A stretch of 64,000 bases of DNA from Capsicum annuum. Taxonomy: Eukaryota; Streptophyta; Magnoliopsida; Solanales; Solanaceae. Within the stretch, counting starts at the first letter, position 1. Every line of letters begins with the position of its first letter. The position numbers and the translations under genes are program-made. The stretch is taken from assembly GCF_002878395.1 (NCBI RefSeq), contig NC_061120.1, positions 112,657,601-112,721,600 on the forward strand, in the 5' to 3' direction. The notes under the pieces are model-generated. The model ran no database searches. It was not told where the DNA came from and was given only the letters and a program-made list of their open reading frames with translations. Positions 56,499 to 64,000 of the stretch are shown in pieces.

Positions 56499-57300
56499 AT
56501 GAATACTCCAACCAATCAAAATGTAATAAATAGTGTTAAAATTTCTGCTATCTCTAGTAAAATTGCAAAAATAGATAGTGATTTACAAAATTTGAATTTT
56601 CCAAAGAAAGTTTTAATAGAGTCTACAAAACTGGACACTTTGGTTTTGTAAAAAATTATAATATTAAAACTTTTGAATGTACCATTGCAATTAATAGAAA
56701 TATTGAGACTATTAAATTATTAGCAGCTGAAGATATTAATTGATATAGAAAAAATTACAAGTTCCTTCACCTAGGTGTTGTTCAAGTAGCAGTTAAACAA
56801 TTATAGAGATTAGGTTTAGATGTTCCTATATGTCTACTTTTAAGAGATAATACGTTATTAAATTTTGATGATTCATTATTAGCAGTATTACAAAGTAACC
56901 TCGCTAATGGCGCAGTATACTTTAATTGTTATCCTAATTTTTCTATAGATATTAATGATCAAAATGTTATGGATACATTAACATTAAATGTTTAAACAAA
57001 AAACATTAATAGTAAGATAAATACATGAGAAATAACAATAATATATAGAGTATATTATAGATCAATGAAACCAACCTTAGCCCCTAAGGCAAAAATCTTT
57101 AGTAATAAAGGAGTTACCATGCTTATGGAAGGTAATAATAATCATAGTAATATCTTTGTCCCAAAAATAATAAAATGAGATGATGTATTAATAAAAGATA
57201 ATTGGTATTGAAGTAAAGTTTGAAGTAACAGATGATATTTCAGGAAAAATTAATGAAAGATTAAAATCTGAATAAAGGTCATAAATGACACGATTATAAG
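56499..57300 (+). pseudogene. EPRV movement-protein region, copy 3
   Basis: Starts at ATG 56499 (MNTPTNQNVINSVKISAISS), with a stop at 56646 and frame changes after it. Later phrases include LGVVQVAVKQL near 56781, DVPICLLLRDNTLLNFDDSL near 56819 and MDTLTLNV near 56970. These fit the 30K-type movement protein of Caulimoviridae, which widens plasmodesmata for cell-to-cell spread. Assignment is from the overall motif pattern and position first in the genome. Copy 4 has the same region. Confidence 0.6.
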
Positions 57301-57392
57301 GACTTTATCTGAAAAGACTGATAATGAAATTAACAAATTAAGCTCTAAATATTCAGTAAAAAGAATTATTATAAAAAAACCCACATTTTTGG

Positions 57393-58609
57393 ATGTCCAG
57401 TTTGAAGAAAATGAATTTTGATCTTATACTTCACATTCTAAAAAAAATTGCCAAGTGGAATATAGATGATTTAGCAGAACATCAAATTATTAGTAAATTA
57501 CATGAAATAGGAATGGCCATTATGACACAAAAAATAGCCAAGATGTCTGATAAACAAGTAGCGTTTAGATTATATCAAGTTATACAGGCACTATAAAATA
57601 TTGGTTGGATAATTACCTCACAGATAAGAATAGACAACGTATTTTAAATTCTACAACTATTACTCAAACTATTAAGACTGAGTCAACAAGACAAACAGTT
57701 GAAAATCAAGTATTAGAAAATGCTACCGCCACTTTAATTCATAATATAGCTAAACATTTTATAGAAAACCTTAACTTTTCCAAGATAGAAGCTTAGAAAT
57801 ATTATCAAATTTATCTTGTCAAAAATTAGATGATTTTGGATGGTATAAAGATATTTTCCTCAATAAAGTCATGGTTAGGGAAGATTGTAATCATGATTAT
57901 TGGAAAGAAAATTTTTTAAGTGGTTATCCAACTTTATTTGCAGAAAAAGTTAGAACAAAATTAAAAGATAGATTCGAGGGAAAAATTCCTTATAGTAATT
58001 TAACTTTTGGTGATATTATAAGCTTTATAAATGTCCAGGACTTGAATTATATATACATATTAAACTTAAAAATAAGCTAAAAAGAGATAATAAAATAACT
58101 AGAAATGAGCTAGGAAGCTTTTGTCAAGATTTTGGATATGTGAAGTTATCAGCCCCTTGAAAGGAAGCTACAAAGAAGGTTAAAAGTCAAATAAAAATTA
58201 TAAAGATAAATCCATAAAATCTCATTATTATAAAAGACGATTTAAAAGATCCAAAAAAGCTTCTAAAGATGAATATAAAAACAATAATGAAACATGTTGG
58301 AACTATGGAAAAATAGGTCATAGGGTTAAAGATCATTGGGTTTCAAATAAAAAGAAAGACTAGATAAATATGTTAGAATTAGAAAATGAAGTTAAAGATA
58401 AATTATATTCAATACTTGATGAAAATGAAAATAATTCTTCTTTTGAAGAAAGTCTTAGTGATGATAATCAACTTAATGTATCATACAATTCATATAGTAG
58501 TGAATTAATAGACCATTGTAATTGTAGCAATGCAATTAGCACTTGCGATAGTCATTCTATAAATGTTATTACCAATAGTAATAAAGAAAAAAGGCCTTAT
58601 TTGACATGA
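57393..58609 (+). pseudogene. EPRV coat-protein region with zinc finger, copy 3
   Basis: Readable blocks: IAKWNIDDLAEHQIISKLHE (57450), then WKENFLSGYPTLFAEKVRTK near 57900 and LKDRFEGKIPYSNLTFGDII (57961), followed by a Lys/Arg-rich stretch and a zinc finger, TCWNYGKIGHRVKDHW near 58290. The CCHC pattern has lost its second and last Cys. An acidic Ser/Asp-rich tail follows (58370-58609). This order is that of caulimovirid coat proteins, which encapsidate the DNA and bind RNA through the finger. Several stops. Confidence 0.65.
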
Positions 58610-59400
58610 TAGATAATTTAGAAGATCCAACTTTTAGAAGAAAATATTTAATAGCCTTAAAGGATATTGTTGTTGATCAAAAACTTGATAATAAAGAAAT
58701 TATTGAACCCTTTAATATGAAAAATGTTCTAAATAAATTTTAAAAACATAAGTCTGAAAAAACGATACAAGATCTTTAGACAGAATTATTATACATAAAA
58801 GAAGAACTTAGGCAAGTTAAGCAAAAACTTAGCAATCTAGAAACAAAAGCACTTGTTAATAAAATATTAAAGGATTTAACTTCTAACCAAGACCCCAAAT
58901 CACATCAGGATGATCTTGGTGAGACGTCAGAAGAAAAAAGTGACAATAAAGAAATAGAGTCTCTAGAAATGGAATCTCTAGAAAAACTTCCTATAAACAA
59001 ATAATTAATTAATGTAATTATTATAGTTAAACGACAAAGTTACCATATACCAATTACTATTGTTATCAATAAAAATTATAAAATTCATAAGATTACATTA
59101 TTTGATGCACGTGCTGATGAAAATTGCATTATAGAAGGATTAATTCCTAAGGAGTACCTAGAAAAAGGTACTACCACTTATTCTCAGCAATAGGGGAAAA
59201 ATTGAAAATAAATTATAGACTCTCCAAAGCTTATATTTGCAATGACGGAGTTTATTTGATTAATGATTTTGTAATAACTAGAGATATTAATGAAGAGATG
59301 GTATTAGGTCTTCCCTTCATAACTCAAATAAACCTTACATTGCCGAGCTAGATGTCATCCACACTACTATTTTGGGAAAAACTATTATTTTTTCCTATCT
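58610..59400 (+). pseudogene. EPRV protease region, copy 3
   Basis: A helical Glu/Lys-rich linker (58610-59000) leads to LFDARADENCIIEGLIPKEY near 59100. There DARAD stands where aspartic proteases of this family have D-T/S-G-A-D. Then EEMVLGLPFITQINLT at about 59295 is the closing motif. The retained Asp with an Arg at the Gly position suggests an inactive site. RT should follow but does not. Confidence 0.6.
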
Positions 59401-59611
59401 AAATAGTATATCAAAGAAGAAGGTTATTTTATAAAAGATCAAACCATTATTAGAGTAATATCAGTCCAATGGGGGTTAGAGAAAAACTAATTCGCTATAA
59501 AAAATATTTTATTATTATGAGTTATAAAAGTTAAAAATTCTTTAAAAATATATTATAAAGGGAGAAATTCTCTCCGAAAAATTTTAACAAAAATTTTTCT
59601 ACAATGAAATT

Positions 59612-60970
59612 ATGAGACCCGAAACACCAGGATCAAGGTTAAGGCCTCCATTCCAACCTTTTCAACCAGAAGAAAAAAAGAAAATACCCTTCAATGAAGA
59701 AGATAAAAAGTCAAAAACTAGGTTTTCAGTCCTTGTAGAATTTCCATCCCTGCCAAAGTCTACTGTTCATTACTATCAAAAGAATTAATTACTAGTTTAC
59801 CCAGAATGCAACCTCTTAAACAAATATTTAAAGAAGAATAGTCCTTAGCCAATAAGAATATTGTTATCCAAAACAAATAGTTATGTGATGAAACCACCAG
59901 AGATATATTCACAAGTAGTCTCCCCAGTCACTCCGTAAAAGAAGAAAGAAAAAAGTATTCCTGATAAAAATGCAATTTTAGAGAGTTAATTTGCAGATAG
60001 TGCCAATAATAACAGTTGATAAAAAAATATAAAGGTTGTTGAGTACCAGAGTTGTTAAAACCTTGTTATACAAATTGGGATTATGTGAATACAGATGATC
60101 CCGTCAAGACCCGAAGGTATTATGAGTTCATATTAACAGATACTGATTCATTACAAATTAAGCATAAGTTAGAATATATAAATGATCCGAACAATATTTA
60201 ATATTCAAAGTTTACAATCAAAAGGATATTAAGACCTTTTGAATGGTGTGTAGATCACCTACATAAACTCATTCCTCTGTCGAGAAATTACCGACCTCAA
60301 ACCTATAATTGGTATGATTATAAGGAGGCTTGGTACAATTTTATGTATGTCAGTCCTAACACTCACTCTTGGTTCGTGAAATATTTGGAGTAGATGAAGA
60401 TTGCCATAATTCCCCGATGGTTCTATGACTAGTGAAACTAGTTTGGAGAAAATAAATAGGTATTGTCAAGGCAGTTTCAAAAGCAATCTGAAAAGTTCCC
60501 GGTAGAGCAAAATATTTCTACACAACCGGAGAATGCTAAATGGTGTAAATTTTTTATCGCTAAAAGAATTTCATATATTATCTATTGCTCCTTTGATATT
60601 CATGAAATTGAAAAGATCAAATACTTAAGCAAAACTATCAAGATTAAAGGATGGAGTCCAACAGAGCAGCCAACAACAAGTTCATCCTCACCGAGGGAAT
60701 CAAACCTCTCTAATGAGGAATTAAAAAGATGACTCAAAGAAGCCTTGTCAAATCTAGATAATGAGAATCATTAAAAACATATAATGGGGTTACTAGATAC
60801 TACATGCTCATATGCCAGCGAACCTAGCAACGAGGATATGCTGGATCCATAAGGAATAGCACAGGTATACCTTTTCAATTGAAAGAAAGATGCCCATACC
60901 CCTTTAAAGTTTGAAAAGCTACTTAATGGACTCCATCAAAAAAACAAAGATTAGAAGACAAATGGCACAA
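59612..60970 (+). pseudogene. EPRV second ORF region, copy 3, function unknown
   Basis: ATG 59612 opens MRPETPGSRLRPPFQPFQPE, a Pro-rich start, broken at about 59786. Later blocks in shifted frames are WCVDHLHKLIPLSRNYRPQT (60244), YDYKEAWYNFMYVSPNTHSW near 60315, and from 60463 SRQFQKQSEKFPVEQN and KWCKFFIAKRISYIIYCSFD. The Trp/Tyr-rich core looks like a distinct folded domain that I have seen only loosely described in plant EPRVs. It is not RT, RNase H or a known movement protein. Confidence 0.5.
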
Positions 60971-61280
60971 ATATACAAGGAAGAAAAAGCCAAAATCTTC
61001 TCAAAGTCATCGAAAAACACAAGTTCAAGACAAAGATGAAAAGATAATCAGAGACACATAAGGAATAAATGAATAGTCATCAGCTACTCCTAGACAGGCA
61101 TAGAATAAATAACTTTTATTAGTGTATGGATAAATGTAAAATAAATAGTGTTTGTCAAATAATAGTCAACACTTCTGAAGCCTTTTTAAGACTTTCAACT
61201 TGTAATAGCAGAGAGCATTCTAAAATTTTCACAACTCAGAAAAATTCTTTACCATCTCCCATATTTCCAATCTCCCCCTT

Positions 61281-61460
61281 CATTTGAACGTTTAAAATAC
61301 TTTTAAAGATCAAACTATTTTAAACTGTTATTTTTCTTTTCATTTGAACGTTTAAAATACTTTCAAAGATTAAACTATTTTAAACTATTATTTTGCTCCC
61401 CGTTTTCCCGATCCATCTTCCTAATGGATTAAAGTATTTTAAACTGTTATTTTTCTCCCT
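61281..61460. repeat. 60-bp tandem repeat before the EPRV copy 4 primer site
   Basis: CATTTGAACGTTTAAAATAC starts at 61281 and 61341, and AAAGTATTTTAAACTGTTAT near 61432 is a partial third unit. Copy 3 has a single related unit at 55998-56056. Confidence 0.8.
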
Positions 61461-61886
61461 ATTTTCCCAATTCATCACCCAAATAATAGCAGAGCCAAGT
61501 TTCCTAGGAGAGAGTATGAGTAGGAGTGGCTAGAGGGTTACATTATCCTAGAGCTGATCGAATTTAGTGTTACTCTTGGAATAATTATTTTTCTGGTTAG
61601 TAATTACTATTGTTCTTAATTTTATCCTTAAGTTGGGTAGCCATTTAATAGTGGTTTAGATGTTGGCAAACTTGGAATGTTTCATTGGATTAGCTCTAAG
61701 AGCATGAAAAATAGAGCCGAACACGGAGAGTGTTCCCATCGCCAAGCCTATAAGAATAATATAATAGAATTTTAGAAGAAGAAAATTAGTAATTACTGAA
61801 CTCAAAAATAATTATTGTTGAAGTAACATCTAAAGTAGATTTTCTTAATAGGATACTGTTTTCTCTCTCATTTGCAAAAAATTCGA

Positions 61887-63835
61887 ATGAATACCCTAAT
61901 CAACCAAAACGTAATAAAGAGTGTTAATATTTCTACCATCTCTAGTAAAATTGCTATAATAGAAAGTACAACAACACCAAAAACAACCCAGTATATTCCT
62001 ACACAGTGAGGTCTGGGGAGGGTGAAGTATATGCAGTCCATACCGCTACCTCCGAAGAAGTAGACAGGCTATTTTCGATAGACCCCCAGCTCAAGAGAGA
62101 GAATAGTATGACAAAGTCGTAATGCAACTTGAAATAGGATGTATAACACAACAGAAATAAGCGATAAAATAATAACAGTGAATATCAAGAAAATAAAAAA
62201 TAAGTAAAGTACAAGCAATATGAAATAAGAAATAGGAAAACAGATATTCTCCTAGTAGTAAATAATACACTCACAGACCTAAGAGGACTACCACCCCCAC
62301 ACTCTCCTAACACGTAGCCACAACCCACACACTCAAACTAGACTTTAACCCCAATTCGCGACCTCCACACCTTCCTGTCTAGGGTCATGTCGTCAGCAAG
62401 CTGCAGTGGCTCCATGTCATGCCTAATCACCTCCCTCCAGTATTTCTTTGGCCTACATCTACCCCTCCTAAAGACATCCAAAACTAGTCTCTCACATATC
62501 TGAATAGGGGCATCCGTACTCCTCCTCATCAGATACCTAAACCATCTCAACCTGCTTTCTCTCATCTTGAACTCCACCAAAGCCACTCCCACTTTCTTTC
62601 GGATAATCTCATTCCTAAATCTATCCCCTATAGTGAGACCACACATCCAACGCAACATTCTCATTTTCGCCACCTTCAATCTTTAGATATGAGAGTTCTT
62701 GACTAGCCAACATTCAGCTCCATACAACATGGTCGGATGGACTGCCACTCTGTAGAATTTTCCTTTAAGCTTAAGGGGAACCTTCCTATCACATCACACT
62801 CCCGAAGTGAGCCTCCACTTCATCCAACCTGCTCAAATATGCTTAGAGACATCCTCCTCAACATCGCCATCTCCCTGAATCGTAAACCCAAGATACTTAA
62901 ACTATCTTTCTTAAAAACATCCTGAGAGTCCAACCTCACCACCACACTATCCTCCTGAATCGAGTCACCGAACTTGCATTCCAAATACTCCGTCTTGGAA
63001 CTACTCAACCTAAACCCCTTAGATTCCAGGGGTTTTCTCCAAACCTCTAATGTCTCATTCACAACCCCCCGCGTCTCATCAATCAACACTATATCATCCG
63101 TAAATAACATACAGCATGACACCTCACCTTGAATAGTCCGTGTCAACACGTCCATCACCAACGCAAAAAAGAAAGGGCTGAGAGTCGATCCATGGTGCTG
63201 TAATAGAAAGTGATTTACAAAATTGGAATATTCCAAAAGAAAGTTTTAATAGATTCTATAAAATTGGACACTTTGATTTTGTAAAAATTATAATATTAAA
63301 ACTTCTGAATTTACCATTGCAATTAAAAGAAATATTGAGACTGTTAAATTATTAGCAGTTGAAGATATTAATAGATATAAAAAAAATACAAGTTCCTTCA
63401 CCTAGGTCTTGTTCAAGTAGCAGTTAAACCATTATATAGATTAGGTTTAGATGTTCCTATATCTCTACTTTTAAGAGATAATAGGTTATTAAATCTTGAT
63501 GATTCATTATTAGCAGTATTAAGAAGTATCCTCGCTAATAGCCTGGTATACTTTAATTATTATCCTAATTTTCTATAGATGTTAATGATCAGAATGTTAT
63601 GGATACATTAACATTAAATGTTAAAACAAAAACATGAATATTAAGGTAAATACAAGAGAAATAGTAATAATATATAGAGTATATTATAAATTAATAAAAA
63701 CAACCTTAGACCCCTTAGACCCTAAGGCTAAAATCGTTAGTAATAAAAGAGTTACCATGCTTATTGAAGCTAATCATAATTATAATAATATCTTTGTCCA
63801 GAAAATGATAAAATAAGATGATGTATTAATAAAAT
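61887..63835 (+). pseudogene. EPRV movement-protein region, copy 4, split by a LINE
   Basis: ATG 61887 (MNTLINQNVIKSVNISTISS) reads to the LINE insertion at 61967. The frame content resumes after the duplicated TAATAGAAAGT at 63201. Later pieces are PLYRLGLDVPISLLLRDNRL near 63431 and MNIKVNTREIVIIYRVYYKL at 63634. Movement protein of a caulimovirid by comparison with copy 3. Multiple stops. Confidence 0.6.
61968..63200 (-). mobile_element. RTE-type LINE, 5'-truncated, with target duplication
   Basis: Flanked by an exact 11-bp duplication TAATAGAAAGT (61957-61967 and 63201-63211). On the minus strand it runs from RT motif [20 protein letters not shown] and [16 protein letters not shown] (63197-63060; the usual FADD is FTDD) through the C-terminal [20 protein letters not shown] (about 62470-62410) to a 3' UTR and a TTG-rich tail at the left border. 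The 1.2-kb copy is 5'-truncated, as is normal for LINEs. Frames 63236-62820 and 62679-62338 are open, so it is fairly young. Confidence 0.9.
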
Positions 63836-64000
63836 ATAATTGGCATTTCGAATCCATAACGGAGCCAGAAATAGAAGAAGAAAATTCAAATATTGAACAA
63901 GTACTACAATATCCAGATAGATCTATATATTTAAAATTTCTAAGATCACAATCCTTTACTCAAGCATCTTCAAGTAAAAGAATGTCCTTTTCTAGACCTT
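63836..64000 (+). pseudogene. EPRV copy 4, start of the coat-protein-side coding
   Basis: Continues the polyprotein after the movement region: an acidic stretch (TEPEIEEENSNIEQVLQYPD) then FLRSQSFTQASSSKRMSFSR at the window edge. This part is absent or rearranged in copy 3. Confidence 0.4.

Larger units (their letters stand above)
55940..61481 (+). mobile_element. Endogenous pararetrovirus, copy 3 (family B)
   Basis: Contains, in order, sequence from upstream of the primer site, the primer site at 56081, a leader, a movement-protein region, a coat-protein region with zinc finger, a protease, and a second ORF region. RT and RNase H are missing. The primer-to-primer distance to copy 4 is about 5.4 kb, short for a caulimovirid, matching that deletion. 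Reading frames are heavily broken. Family B differs from copies 1 and 2. Movement, coat and protease encoded together plus a separate second ORF would fit several caulimovirid genera, among them florendoviruses. Genus unresolved. Confidence 0.75.
61482..64000 (+). mobile_element. Endogenous pararetrovirus, copy 4 (family B), runs off the window
   Basis: Repeats the leader and movement-protein region of copy 3 in the same orientation, from a degenerate primer site (AATAGCAGAGCCAAG, about 61484) onward. It is interrupted at 61968-63200 by an RTE LINE and resumes at 63201. With copy 3 it forms a head-to-tail array. Movement-region blocks at 63400-63815 mirror copy 3 with different mutations, for example a different set of stops. 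Confidence 0.8.

Overview
This window is plant nuclear DNA, most likely from a Solanaceae genome (tomato, potato, pepper or tobacco lineage). That call rests on established knowledge of repeat families. Seen here are a SIRE-type copia with an env-like 3' region, a Tekay/Del-type gypsy chromovirus with very long LTRs, RTE-type LINE fragments whose 3' end carries a TTG-type tail as in Solanaceae LINE/SINE pairs, L1-type LINEs, a hAT transposon, and several endogenous pararetrovirus (EPRV, Caulimoviridae) copies with tRNA-Met primer sites. The sequence is AT-rich. Only one host-gene-like coding segment was found, itself degraded, so this looks like repeat-rich, probably heterochromatic DNA.

Layout. 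1-5.2 kb: LTR-like sequences in opposite orientation, an RTE LINE 3' fragment and low-complexity repeats. 5.2-13.5 kb: a SIRE/Maximus-like copia (+) with both LTRs, broken gag and integrase, RT almost entirely lost, and an env-like region kept. 13.5-14.8 kb: no gene seen. 14.8-16.0 kb: EPRV copy 1 (-), family A, primer site plus small ORFs. 16.3-17.1 kb: 3' exons of a RING E3 ligase-like gene (-), degraded. 17.3-22.6 kb: a second copia (-) with 277-bp LTRs, inserted in the RING gene intron and carrying an internal 0.92-kb tandem duplication. 23.1-24.8 and 26.1-31.3 kb: two L1-type LINEs (+). 31.3-33.9 kb: purine tract, a hAT-like end and tandem repeats. 33.9-38.0 kb: EPRV copy 2 (+), family A, with open RT/RNase H and downstream reading frames, a promoter, and a cluster of small ORFs ending at the primer site. 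38.6-43.1 kb: a hAT element with an 8-bp target duplication and a broken transposase (-). 43.1-47.1 kb: tandem and AT-rich repeats. 47.1-55.9 kb: LTR fragments followed by a Tekay-type gypsy element (+) with a single gag-pol-chromodomain frame, full 5' LTR and a 116-bp stub of the 3' LTR. 55.9-64.0 kb: EPRV copies 3 and 4 (+), family B, head to tail, with an RTE LINE inserted in copy 4.

Nothing here forms a working host pathway. The logic is nested insertion: copia into a RING gene, LINE into an EPRV, an inverted LTR next to a gypsy element. The least routine content is EPRV family A. Its primer-binding site sits among a series of tiny lysine-rich, coiled-coil-like ORFs, two of which look like tandem duplicates, and one reading frame runs through the primer site. 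The SIRE element is unusual in repeating a 13-bp palindrome (GGGACCWGGTCCC) about eleven times. Clade and genus names are from memory of family features, not from a search.
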